In this document: piece after piece, positions 7,134 through 16,349 of the stretch
Layout: the number at the start of each line of letters is the position of its first letter
How positions within the stretch are numbered: the stretch's first letter is position 1
Made by a program: the position numbers and the translations under genes
NCBI GenBank assembly: GCA_035578005.1
Contig: DATJYK010000409.1
Coordinates: 1-22,628, forward strand
Source of the DNA: Gp13-AA77 sp035578005
GTDB lineage: Bacteria; Acidobacteriota; Terriglobia; UBA7540
Direction of reading: 5' to 3'
DNA length: 22,628 bases
Notes under the pieces: model-generated
Told to the model about the DNA's origin: nothing
The model's database searches: none
What the model saw: only the letters and a program-made list of their open reading frames with translations

Positions 7134-10100
7134 TTACTGCACGGTCAGCGTCAGACTGACGTTTTGGGAGGCCGTTGCGCTCTTCGCTGTCACCGTTACC
7201 TGATACTGGCCGGCGGGAGTGGACGTCGGTCCTGTCGATGTCGAAGAGCTGCTTCCGCCGCAACCCGCCCAAGCCAGCAGAAGGACAAGCGCGCCCGCCA
7301 GAGCCCAACGCAAGAGGCCAGGGTTCGGGGTCCGGGGCTCGGGGCTCGCCGCTGATGCCCAGCCAGTTGAGGGGGGCCGCAATCGGCGCGCTAAGCCATA
7401 ACCGAGAGCGACGACGCCCGCTAGCACCCACCAGAGCCATGGGCTGGGTCCGGGCGGCGAGTGCCGGTTCGGCGGAGCGGCGCCACCGGCCGTCGTCGTT
7501 ACCGTCGCGGTTGCCGTGGCGGTGTTCGGCGCGTTCAGCATGAGCGTGGTTGGTTTGACGCTACACGAAGCCGCCGGCGCCGTGGTGGTGCAGGAGAGCG
7601 AGACCGAGCCGTTGAACCCGCCCGTGGGCGCAAAGCTCAGCGTGTAGCTGGCCGGCTGCCCCGCTGAAACCGTCGCGCTCGAACTTGGGGCTGTTAACCC
7701 GAAACTTGAGCCCGCGCCGGTAAGAGCAACGCTGTGGGGGCTGCCGGGAGCGCTGTCCGCCACGGTAAGGTCTGCTGACAAATTGCCGCCCGTGGTGGGC
7801 GTGAAAGTCACAGTTATTTGACACGTGCCGCCCGCCGCCAGCGTTCCGGCCGACGACATCGGACAATTGTTGGATTGGCTGAAACTCGACGCGTCACTGC
7901 CGATGACGGCGATGCTTGAAATCGAAAGTGCTGCCGTGCCGGTGTTGGTGAGGGTCAGAGTTTGGGGCGCGCTCGCCGTATTCAAAGGCTGGCCCTTGAA
8001 GACGAGACCCGTTGAAGGAGAGAAACCAACCCCGGCGGCCACTGCGGTTCCGGTGAGCCCAATCGCCTGAGGACTGTCGGGCGCGTTATCAGCCACCATC
8101 ACCGATCCCGTGAGATTCCCTGTAACTCCCGGTTTGAAGGAAACTGTGATGGTACAAGAGGCGCCCACGGCCAGGCTGGTTCCGCAAGTCGTGGTCTGGC
8201 CAAAGTTACTGCTGGTGACTGTCACCGAGGTGATCGAAAGCGTGCCACTGCCATTATTGGTGAGGGTTACTATCTGACTCGAGCTCGTGGAGCCGACTTC
8301 CTGGCTGGTGAAGGTAAGGCTTCCGGGCGACAGGCTGGCCCTGGCCCCTGGGGTTGTAGTTCCCGTGCCGCTGAGGCTGACCGTCTGCGGGCTGCCTGGG
8401 GCATTGTCGGTGATGGTAATCGAGGCCGACCGGATGCCCGTGGTTGTCGGCTTGAACGTAACCATCAGGGAGCAACTTCCAGTCGGCTGCAAGCTACCCG
8501 ATCCACAAGTACTGGTGTAGCTGAAGTCTGCGTTGTTGGCGCCGGTCAAAGCAATGCTCGTCAGCGTGAGCGTGCTGTTACCGGTGTTGGTCAAGGTAAC
8601 CGTCTGGGCGCTGGATGTGCTTCCGACGTTTGTCTGGGGGAAGGTCAGGCCGGTGGAGGGTGAGAGGCTGAGCACAGGACCGGTGGTGCCCGTGAGAGCC
8701 ACGGTTTGAGGGCTGCCGGTTGCGTTATCCGCGATGCTCACCGACGCCGTCCGGATTCCCAACGCAAGGGGCGTAAAGGTTACATTGATGATGCAACTCG
8801 CCCCCGCCGCCACGCTCGTCCCACAGCTATTCGACTGCCCGAAATCTCCCGAATTCGTCCCCGTGATGCTGACGCTGGTGATGCTCAGCGTGGCGCCGCC
8901 GCTATTGGTCAGCGTCACCGTTTGGGCCGCGGTCGGCGTGCCCACAGCCAGGCCGGTAAATGTCAGGCTGGCGGGCGCCAGCGTCACCGCCGGGGTGCTG
9001 GCACCAGTTCCCGACCCTGTCAAAGTTACCGTCTGCGGGCTGCCGGTAGCGTTGTCTGCAATGCTTATCGAAGCCGAACGCGTTCCGGAGGCCGCGGGCG
9101 TAAAGGTGACGCTGATGCTGCAATTTGCTCCCGCCGCCACACTCGTTCCGCAAGTGTTCGTCTGCGCGAAGTCACCCGGATTCGTCCCCGTAATGCTGAT
9201 GCTCGTGATGCTTAGCGCCGCAGTACCGGTATTGGTTAGCGTCACGGCCTGCGCTGCACTTGTGGTGCCTACCGCCTGGCTGGCGAAGGTGAGGCTGGGG
9301 ACGGAGAGGGTCACTGCAGGCGCAGCGCCAGTGCCAGTGAGGCTCACCAATTGAGGGCTCCCCGGGCCACTATCTGCAACGCTCACCGACGCCGTCCGCG
9401 TCCCGGTTGCCGTCGGCGTGAACGTAACGTTGATGGTGCAGTTTGCTCCCGCGGCCACGCTAGTCCCGCAATTGTTCGTCTGCGCGAAATCCGCCGGACT
9501 TGCTGGTGTAATGGTGATGCTCGTTATGCTCAGCGCTGTGGTTCCCGTATTGCTTAGCGTCACAGCCTGGGCCGCGCTGGTGGTACCCACGGTCTGGCTG
9601 GCAAACGTCAGGCTGGTGGGCGCCAGTGTCACGGTACTGGTCGCCGTTCCCGTCAGGGCGACCGTTTGCGGACTGCCGCCGCCGGCGTCGGTAATCGAGA
9701 GCGTAGCCGACCGCGTTCCCGCGGCCGTGGGCACGAAGGTGACGCTGAAGGTGCAGCTCGCTCCTGCGGCCACGCTACCGCCGCACGTGTTGGTTTGCGC
9801 GAAGTCTGTCGGATTTGTTCCTGTGATGCTTACGGTAAGCGCAAGAGCCTGCCCCAGTGTGTTGGTGAGCGTCACTGTCTGGGCCGCGCTGGTGGCACCC
9901 ACCGCCTGGCTGGCAAAGGTCAAGCTGGTTGGCACCAGCTTCACAAACGTCCCCGTGCCGCTCAGCGCCACGGTTTGCGGGCTTCCCGTGGCGTTGTCGT
10001 AGATCGATAACGTCGCGGTGGTCACGGGCGGACTGGATTGCTTGGCCGTGTAGGTCACGGTGATGGTGCAACTCGCTCCCGCCGCTACGCTCGTCCCGCA

Positions 10101-13100
10101 GGTGTTCGTCTGCGAGTAAGCCTTATAGTACTGCGTCCCAGGGCTGGTGATGGTGATGCTCGTGATACTGAGCGCCGAGCCTCCCGTGTTGGTCAAAGTC
10201 ACCCCCTGCGTGGGGGCCGCCTGGCCGATGACCGTTAACGGAAACGTCAGGCTGGTGGGCGAAAGGGACACGGCGGGCGGACCCGCGGCAGACGTTCCCG
10301 TTCCGGTTAGACTCACTGTCTGCGGGCTGCCTGGCCCATTGTCTGTAATGCTCACCGACGCCGTGCGCGTTCCGGTAGCCGCCGGTGTGAAAGTGACGCT
10401 GATGGTGCAGTTCTGTCCCGCCGGCACGCTGGTGCAGGTGTTGGTCTGCGCGAAATCCCCCGGATCAGTCCCGGTGATGCTCACGTTTGTAACGCTCAGC
10501 GTCGCGACCCCGGTGTTGGTCAGCGTCACCACTTGCGCCGTACTCGTAGTGCCCTCGGTCTGGCTGGCAAACGTCAGGCTGGTGGGGGCGAGCGATACCA
10601 CGGGAGTCAGCGAAGGGGCGGGCGGCGTGAGAAGGCCGTAGACATTGAGCTGCGTTGAGCCGGCGATGTACACCTTTCCGTTGGCCACGGTCGGTTCCGT
10701 CCATATTACGGAAGTACCGGCGGTGTCGCGACTCCCCGCCATCGAGCTGCTATAAAGCACACGCGTGATGTTGGCTGCGTCGTAGGCGGTCAGAACCATG
10801 GGACTTGACTTTGCCGTGACATTGCTCCAGACAATACCATTCGTCGCCCCATTAGCAGAGACAACCAATGGAGCGCCGCTACCCCCGAACGTAGCCACTG
10901 AGGTGAGTATGGGCGGGTTTGAGAGCTGACCGTTGAACAGGCGAAAATCCTTGAGATTATCGTAGGGAGCCTGATAGAAAACCTGATTCTGCCAAAACGC
11001 CGGCTGCGTGAAGAGGCAGCGGGTATAGGGGGAGGAGGATGTGTTTACGCAAGTGGACCGCCCTCCCAGCACGTCTGTTAGTGTCTGGACGATGTTGTTG
11101 CCGGTGTCGCTATACTGTCCCATGTTGTCGCGGTCTATGAGATAGAGGCTTCCCTCCTTCCCTCCACCGACCATCAGGTGAGTGGGGCTGGTCGGCTGAT
11201 CGGGGATCAGCATCGGCCCGCCCGGGCTCAAATCGATATCGTCCGAGAAAAGTGTGGCTTGGTCGGACGGCGTGAAGTAATCAGCAACCGTGAAGGAACC
11301 GACAGGGCTTGCGCTCGGGCTCGGGACCAGCTTCATGTAAGTATCGCCGTAATCTAAGCCGCCGCCCGAGTCGGCATCAAAGGTGCCGTCCCCGGTTGAG
11401 ACAAAGATGTTGCCACTCGAATCCGCCGGTATGACGTTGGGCCAAATTCCGCCGTATTCGCCGTTTGGCGTCGTGTTCATCACGACGACTTGGGCGAGTG
11501 AAGACTCGTCGTATCCCAGCAGCCATCCGTGAGAATAGCCATTGGCGCAGGGCGACGCCCAGGCTGAGTAAACGACACCGTTGGCGAGCAGTAGTCCGGC
11601 GCGCGACGTGAGGTATTGAGGGTTAAGGGTGATTTGGCCTCCGCTACTGGCAAGCCCCGTGCCCGGCGCCGTGGCCTGAATCACCACGGGGCTGCCCGGT
11701 CTTTCCGCGCCGGTGGTGATATCCAGCGCGTGCAGCGACTGCGAGTAGGTGGTGTTGCCGCCCGAAACCTGCTTTGTAGCCGCGATCAGGTACATCGTCT
11801 GAGTAACGGGATCGATCACCGGCGTGGCCGTGATGCCGAGTGACGGGCCGATCAGCGGACAATTGCCTACGTCGCTCGTGCCCAGGGTCGTGAGACCGGC
11901 GGAGGGGTTTATGAAGCTCACCTGCCAGAGCGGCGTTGGCGACAGGCCGTCAGCGTCATAGGCAAAAACACTGTCATTTTCGGTGGCAACGTAAACCACA
12001 TTGTGGTTTCCCTGCCCGGGAACGTTGACGTTTGCAACATAAAGCGGCTGTGCGTACGTGTACGCGTCGACCGGATAGGAAAAGAGCAAACCGAACTGCG
12101 CAGGGTTGACGTTTCCGGTGGTCAACACATTTTCCTGAAGGTTTTGCCCATCGCGCGCATTGTCATTGTGGCGCGTGTAGAGTCCTGGGAAGTTCGTCAC
12201 CACGACTGGGGCAGATGCTGACTGACTGCTGTCGGCGATGCTCGTAGCCGTGACCATATGCGAGCCGACGGTCATGGGCGGTATGTACACGCCCGAGGTA
12301 CTTATGGTGCCGGCCGTGGGAGTGCCGCCCACCGTGCCGTCCACAGACCAGGTGACGTTGGTGCTCACGGTTCCGCTGATGGTGGCCACGAACTGTTCGG
12401 TTTCATAGGGCGTAACCGCAGCGTGCGGAGGGCTCACCACAACGGTGCTGGTGGGAACAGTACCGGTCCCGGTCAGGTTCAGAGTTTGGAGACTGGTGGC
12501 GTCGCTGTCGCTGACGGTGATGAAGCCCACCCTTGCGCCTGCCGTCGAAGGCTGGAAGCTCACGTTGATGGTGCAAGTCCCTGATGCCGCGACTTGACTC
12601 GCGCAGTTGTTGGTCTGCGAGAAGTCACCGCTGGCAACGATGCTCACAATGCTCAGAGGCGAGCCCCCGGTGTTGGTTAGCGTCACGGGCGTGCTGGCGC
12701 TGGTGGTGCCCACGTTTTGGCTGGCGAAGGTCACAATCGCGGGCGAGAAGCTGACAGTGGGAGTACCACCGGTGCCGGAAATGTTGATTGTCTGCGGGCT
12801 GTTCGGCGCGCCATCCGTAATCGTCACTGTCCCGGTTTGAGCGCCGGTGGTGGTCGGCGAGAAAGTAACGTTGATGGTACAGGTTGCACCCACAGCAACA
12901 CTGGTGCCGCAAGTGTTTGTCTCACCAAACCCTGTGCTGGGCGCGATGCTGGTAATACTCAAGGCCGCGTTGCCGACGTTGCTGAGGGTCACGGTCAGCG
13001 CCGAGCTCGTGGTTCCGGTGGCCTGAGCCCCGAATGTAAGGTTGGCAGGCGAGAGGGCGACTTTGCCGGAAGCCGCGGCACTGCTGGCGCCGGTTCCGAC

Positions 13101-16100
13101 AAGGGCCACCTGCTGCTGGGGACTACCGGTAACGTTATCCGCGACGGTTACGTAAGCCAGCTCGTAACCGACCAGGGTCGGCGTAAAGGTCACGTTGACC
13201 GTGCAATTCGCGCCCGCCGCTACGCTGGTTCCGCATGTATTGGTCTGGGCAAAATCCAGATAATTTGTCCCCGTGATGCTGATGCTGGTGATGGTGAGCG
13301 CCGTGGACCCATTGTTCGTGAGTGTAATGGGCTGCGCTGCGCTGGTGGTGCCTTGTGTTTGGCTGGCGAATGTCAAGCTCGTGGGCGAAAATGACACTCC
13401 CGCTCCGGTGCCCATGCTGCCAGTACCCGAAAGGGGAACGTCTTGGCTCGATGGCGTAGCGTCATCGTCGATCGTCAGGGTGCCGGTTTGCGAGCCCGTT
13501 GTCACCGGGCTGAACGTGACACTGATCGTGCATTGCGCGCCAGCCGTCAAAGTAACAGGCAACGTGCCACAAGTATTTGTTTGTCCGAACGGCCCGGTAA
13601 CCGTAATGTCCGAGATGGTTAGAGACGCGCTCCCAGCGGCGGTCAGGACAATGGCTTGTGAGGAGCTGGTGGTTCCAACCGCTTGGTTACCGAAGGTGAG
13701 GCTTGCGGGACCCAGCCCAACCCCTGCGGCACTCGTAGGGCTGATCTTGGCCACCATGGCATCCAGTCCAGCGGATCCGCCGACCACGGCCGCGTGGGCA
13801 GGTTGAAATACGCCCGCCGTTGCCGCGTAGTCCGTTGACGACGTCCGGCCTCCCACGTAGAGGTTGCCTGAGGAATCCAGCACTTCCGCGTTCCACGAGT
13901 CGAAATTGGACCCGCCGTTGAAAGTGGAGAACACCAGGCCAGTGCCTGTGGGGTTCAGTTCCGTGATGAAGCCATCGTAGGCGGCGCAACTCGTGGTCTG
14001 GCAGGAACTGGTGTTTGCAGGACCCGCCTTCGCAGCTTGGAGTGGATTCATCACGGGAAACTGCTGTGACGTGGTGCGCCCTACGATGTAGGCATCATTC
14101 TGCGAGTCAAGGACCAGGAACTTAGGAACATCGAGGGCCTCGCCGCTGAGATAGGTCGAGTAGATGAGATCAGAAGAACCGTGACCGCCGGGATTGATCT
14201 CTGTAACGTAGCCCTTTTCATTGGCGCCGCTCTCGCAGGTCCCATCGGGACCACACATTGTCTGGAACGCGCCCGGCGAGGTAGGAAAGTTGGAAGAGTT
14301 TGTGAAGCCGGTTGAATAGATGTTCCCGGACGAATCGACGGCGAGGCTGAAGCCGTGGTCTGTACCGCTGCCGCCCAGGTAGGTGGAGTACACAAGGTCT
14401 GCCGATCTTTGACCGGCAGGATTGATTTTTGCCACGAAGGCGTCATCCGAGCAGGTGCCGGACGACTGCACGCAGGCGGTTTGAAACGCTCCCGCTGTGG
14501 TCGGAAAGTTATTGGAAGTCGTGTGTCCTGTTATGTAGATGTAACCGGAGGAATCAATCACATCGTTCAGGATAGCGTCCACCCCGCTGCCGCCGATGAA
14601 GGTGCTGTAAGCGAGCGAAGCAGGGCCACTCTGAGTGGTATCCATGACGGTCACAAAGCCGTCATCGACGCCGTTGAAGTCGATCTGCAAAGCACCCGAG
14701 GTGACCGGGAAAGTCGACGAATTGGTGGTGCCAGCAAGGTAGGCTTTTCCCGTGTTGTTCGCGGCCAGACCGATCTGGCCATCCTGAACCGCAGCGAAAT
14801 CCATCTGGCCGATGTAGCTCGAATAGAGCAGCCTCGAGCCGCTGGCGTCGAACTTGCTCAAGAAGACGTCGTAGTCGGTCACGGGCGTGCCGACGAAGGT
14901 TCCCTGGTAAGCGTTCGCCGTCGCCGGAAAGTTAGATGAACTGGCAAAGCCATCCACGTAGATGTTGCCCGAAGAGTCCACGACCAGGCCCCAGCCGCCA
15001 TCCTGGGCGCTCCCACCCAAATACGTGGAAAACACCAGCGAGGTCCCATCAGAGCTGAATTCCGTAATGAAAACATTCCTCGTGCTGCCTGAGCCGATTG
15101 TGCCCTGGTAGGGATTCTCTGTAGGAAAGTCGTCCGAAGCGGTATCGCCGGTCACCACCATTTCGTCGCCGGACGCCAGATCCATGCCCGAGAGCTTCTC
15201 GTCATTGCTGCCGCCCAGATACGAGGAATAAACGAGCACCGGATCGATGACAAGCGGCTGCGTGCGATCATACGCACCCACCTCGAAGCCGATTTCGTTG
15301 TGATGTCTCACCACATAGTGGCCGCTGACCGGGCGCCGGGTGAGCGTGAGCTTCGAGCTTCTGTTCCGCATAGCACTCATCGAGACGGGCAGAGCCTGGT
15401 AGATCTCGGGCTTTCGTAAACGCACTTCGCCCGCTCGCGTGCTCAGAATCAAGTCGCCGCTGGGGCTCACCTGAACCTTATCCGCACCTCGAAGCCGCAG
15501 GCGGATGCTCCGCGGATCGGCGCCTGGAGACACCACAAAGTCGTCCTCGAGCTGGCCTTGGTTGCCGTAATACGTAAGGTCGATGCCCGGATAGACGTTA
15601 GGATATTGAACCTTGCCGTAAGTTGGGATGTTGCTTTGCCACTTCTTAGGATCGTTCCCGATGAAGTAATTGACCTTTCCCGGCAACTCATCCGCACCTG
15701 CCGGGGAAAGATGCGCGTTTGCGCCGGCGAGACTCATGTGAAGCGCGCTCGTCGCTTGGTGTGCGGCGTCAGTCGGCTTGCTGGATGGGGTGGCGGAGCG
15801 CGACGGGTTACCGTTCACCTTTGACCGATGCAGCGTAAGCACCGCGTCGCGCTTCGTGAGAAACAGCGTGTAACCGCTGCCGCGGGAGAGGAACTTCACC
15901 TGAGGGTCCGTCTGGCCTAAGTTGGCCTCAAAGCTCAGTGGCAGTTTCGCGTATTGCTCGCGCCACGACTTGCTGCCGTCTTCGAGGCTGGACTTGTGGC
16001 CGTTCTGGGCCTGAGACGCGGGTTGGGCAAACTCTGATGGGGATGTGCCGGCACGCCCTAAATGAGCCGAGGGCGCTGAAAGGCGCCTGGCAGCGGCCTG

Positions 16101-16241
16101 AGAACCGTTTTCTCCCGCCGGCCGCCATAACCGCTCCGCTGGCGCTCTGCCAAGCGCTGGAGGCCCTCCGAATGTCTCCAGGCCCACCAGCAAAAGGGCC
16201 GTTGAGGTAACAAAGACCAGCGCGTAGTAAAGCCGTTTCAT
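7134..16241 (-). CDS. Giant mosaic surface protein: SBBP + anchor-D (ASH-like) + PQQ-like propeller
   Basis: A protein of 3035 residues. The ATG at 16241 is chosen over one 12 codons earlier because it gives a clean signal peptide (MKRLYYALVFVTSTALLLVG) and has GAGG 9 nt upstream. Order of parts: about 95-333, the FEANLGQTDPQVKFLSRG domain usual before SBBP repeats; 334-835, seven units with a Y/FS(S/T)YLGGS motif and a GNIYVTGxTxSxxFP motif, enough for one seven-bladed propeller; 838-1259, four anchor-D domains; about 1260-1350, Ig-like; about 1350-1870, PQQ-like propeller (RHDNxRDGQN-type entry, VVYVATENDSVFAYDADG); 1878-2846, nine more anchor-D domains; about 2848-2930, most of an Ig-like domain; 2934-2950 and 2976-2993, two membrane helices joined by an Arg-containing linker; 2994-3035, a Cys-headed tail that looks like the last strands of the split Ig. 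Known: these units occur in exported proteins. Adhesion or matrix function is inferred. Confidence 0.9.
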   Translation of the reverse strand: MKRLYYALVFVTSTALLLVGLETFGGPPALGRAPAERLWRPAGENGSQAAARRLSAPSAHLGRAGTSPSEFAQPASQAQNGHKSSLEDGSKSWREQYAKLPLSFEANLGQTDPQVKFLSRGSGYTLFLTKRDAVLTLHRSKVNGNPSRSATPSSKPTDAAHQATSALHMSLAGANAHLSPAGADELPGKVNYFIGNDPKKWQSNIPTYGKVQYPNVYPGIDLTYYGNQGQLEDDFVVSPGADPRSIRLRLRGADKVQVSPSGDLILSTRAGEVRLRKPEIYQALPVSMSAMRNRSSKLTLTRRPVSGHYVVRHHNEIGFEVGAYDRTQPLVIDPVLVYSSYLGGSNDEKLSGMDLASGDEMVVTGDTASDDFPTENPYQGTIGSGSTRNVFITEFSSDGTSLVFSTYLGGSAQDGGWGLVVDSSGNIYVDGFASSSNFPATANAYQGTFVGTPVTDYDVFLSKFDASGSRLLYSSYIGQMDFAAVQDGQIGLAANNTGKAYLAGTTNSSTFPVTSGALQIDFNGVDDGFVTVMDTTQSGPASLAYSTFIGGSGVDAILNDVIDSSGYIYITGHTTSNNFPTTAGAFQTACVQSSGTCSDDAFVAKINPAGQRSADLVYSTYLGGSGTDHGFSLAVDSSGNIYSTGFTNSSNFPTSPGAFQTMCGPDGTCESGANEKGYVTEINPGGHGSSDLIYSTYLSGEALDVPKFLVLDSQNDAYIVGRTTSQQFPVMNPLQAAKAGPANTSSCQTTSCAAYDGFITELNPTGTGLVFSTFNGGSNFDSWNAEVLDSSGNLYVGGRTSSTDYAATAGVFQPAHAAVVGGSAGLDAMVAKISPTSAAGVGLGPASLTFGNQAVGTTSSSQAIVLTAAGSASLTISDITVTGPFGQTNTCGTLPVTLTAGAQCTISVTFSPVTTGSQTGTLTIDDDATPSSQDVPLSGTGSMGTGAGVSFSPTSLTFASQTQGTTSAAQPITLTNNGSTALTITSISITGTNYLDFAQTNTCGTSVAAGANCTVNVTFTPTLVGYELAYVTVADNVTGSPQQQVALVGTGASSAAASGKVALSPANLTFGAQATGTTSSALTVTLSNVGNAALSITSIAPSTGFGETNTCGTSVAVGATCTINVTFSPTTTGAQTGTVTITDGAPNSPQTINISGTGGTPTVSFSPAIVTFASQNVGTTSASTPVTLTNTGGSPLSIVSIVASGDFSQTNNCASQVAASGTCTINVSFQPSTAGARVGFITVSDSDATSLQTLNLTGTGTVPTSTVVVSPPHAAVTPYETEQFVATISGTVSTNVTWSVDGTVGGTPTAGTISTSGVYIPPMTVGSHMVTATSIADSSQSASAPVVVTNFPGLYTRHNDNARDGQNLQENVLTTGNVNPAQFGLLFSYPVDAYTYAQPLYVANVNVPGQGNHNVVYVATENDSVFAYDADGLSPTPLWQVSFINPSAGLTTLGTSDVGNCPLIGPSLGITATPVIDPVTQTMYLIAATKQVSGGNTTYSQSLHALDITTGAERPGSPVVIQATAPGTGLASSGGQITLNPQYLTSRAGLLLANGVVYSAWASPCANGYSHGWLLGYDESSLAQVVVMNTTPNGEYGGIWPNVIPADSSGNIFVSTGDGTFDADSGGGLDYGDTYMKLVPSPSASPVGSFTVADYFTPSDQATLFSDDIDLSPGGPMLIPDQPTSPTHLMVGGGKEGSLYLIDRDNMGQYSDTGNNIVQTLTDVLGGRSTCVNTSSSPYTRCLFTQPAFWQNQVFYQAPYDNLKDFRLFNGQLSNPPILTSVATFGGSGAPLVVSANGATNGIVWSNVTAKSSPMVLTAYDAANITRVLYSSSMAGSRDTAGTSVIWTEPTVANGKVYIAGSTQLNVYGLLTPPAPSLTPVVSLAPTSLTFASQTEGTTSTAQVVTLTNTGVATLSVTNVSITGTDPGDFAQTNTCTSVPAGQNCTISVTFTPAATGTRTASVSITDNGPGSPQTVSLTGTGTSAAGPPAVSLSPTSLTFPLTVIGQAAPTQGVTLTNTGGSALSITSITITSPGTQYYKAYSQTNTCGTSVAAGASCTITVTYTAKQSSPPVTTATLSIYDNATGSPQTVALSGTGTFVKLVPTSLTFASQAVGATSAAQTVTLTNTLGQALALTVSITGTNPTDFAQTNTCGGSVAAGASCTFSVTFVPTAAGTRSATLSITDAGGGSPQTVALTGTATSTVTLAPTSLTFASQTVGTTSAAQAVTLSNTGTTALSITSITITPASPADFAQTNNCGTSVAAGANCTINVTFTPTATGTRTASVSVADSGPGSPQLVSLTGTGAAPAVTLSVPSLTFASQAVGTTSAAQAVTLTNTGTAALSITSISITGTNPGDFAQTNTCGTSVAAGANCSISVTFTPAASGTRSASISIADNATGSPQTVTLTGSGTGASTPAVTLAPASLTFTGLAVGTPTAAQTVTLTNSGGATLSITSVSITGTNSGDFGQSNSCGTSVAAGASCIINVTFTPLALGIRTASVSIADNATGSPQTVALTGTTGPVLSLSPSTGLTFPQTNVGSTSSAQTVTLTNTGNSTLTLTSIALTGANNADFSYTSTCGSGSLQPTGSCSLMVTFKPTTTGIRSASITITDNAPGSPQTVSLSGTGTTTPGARASLSPGSLTFTSQEVGSTSSSQIVTLTNNGSGTLSITSVTVTSSNFGQTTTCGTSLAVGASCTITVSFKPGVTGNLTGSVMVADNAPDSPQAIGLTGTAVAAGVGFSPSTGLVFKGQPLNTASAPQTLTLTNTGTAALSISSIAVIGSDASSFSQSNNCPMSSAGTLAAGGTCQITVTFTPTTGGNLSADLTVADSAPGSPHSVALTGAGSSFGLTAPSSSATVSAGQPASYTLSFAPTGGFNGSVSLSCTTTAPAASCSVKPTTLMLNAPNTATATATVTTTAGGAAPPNRHSPPGPSPWLWWVLAGVVALGYGLARRLRPPSTGWASAASPEPRTPNPGLLRWALAGALVLLLAWAGCGGSSSSTSTGPTSTPAGQYQVTVTAKSATASQNVSLTLTVQ
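7321..7348. repeat. Four-copy heptamer array GGG(T/C)(T/C)CG inside the giant gene
   Basis: Four exact-phase heptamers occur in a row: one GGGTTCG, one GGGTCCG and two GGGCTCG. Read on the minus strand they encode the PEPRTPNPG linker between the two C-terminal membrane helices. The unit length is not a multiple of three, so copy-number change would shift the frame. See the findings. Confidence 0.85.
7705..10610 (-). repeat. Nine tandem anchor-D (ASH-like) coding repeats, block 2
   Basis: Nine units of about 320 nt each encode the pattern SLTFASQxVGTTSAAQ, VTLTNTG, DFAQTNTCGTSVAAGANC, VTFTP and GSPQTVxLTGTG. Units 8 and 9 are the most alike. The regular spacing makes the DNA look like a long direct-repeat array, but it is fully coding. 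It is a likely assembly and recombination hotspot. Confidence 0.9.
12465..13730 (-). repeat. Four tandem anchor-D (ASH-like) coding repeats, block 1
   Basis: Four units of about 310 nt with the same strand pattern as block 2 but more divergent. They lie between the SBBP propeller and the Ig-like plus PQQ-like part. Each unit keeps the two Cys of the TNTCGTxxxxGxxC segment. Confidence 0.88.
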
Positions 16242-16250
16242 GAATGATCG

Positions 16251-16254
16251 CCTC
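16251..16254 (-). promoter_or_regulatory. Ribosome binding site deciding the start of the giant gene
   Basis: GAGG on the minus strand ends 9 nt before the ATG at 16241. No comparable purine-rich site precedes the alternative start at 16277, so the shorter protein with a canonical signal peptide is preferred. Confidence 0.65.
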
Positions 16255-16349
16255 AGATTCCTACACTCCGATTGCAACTACCTGGGATTTCTCACCGGCG
16301 TTAGCCCTCTCGCGGAACGGCAGGGACCTATCAGGTCTCGGCCCGCCTC

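Noticed and set aside
6985..7440. A 151-codon minus-strand open frame overlapping the 3' end of the giant gene.
   Set aside because: Its text is Arg-rich out-of-frame translation. It is kept only as the frame that would be entered if the heptamer array gained a unit, not as a gene.
7705..10610. Evenly spaced direct repeats that could suggest a CRISPR array.
   Set aside because: Units are about 320 nt, fully coding in one frame, and diverged at synonymous and non-synonymous sites.
8254..13806. Many open frames of 65-225 codons opposite or in other frames of the giant gene.
   Set aside because: They are shadows of the repeat-coding sequence: repeated text without start signals, while the main frame has continuous recognisable domains.
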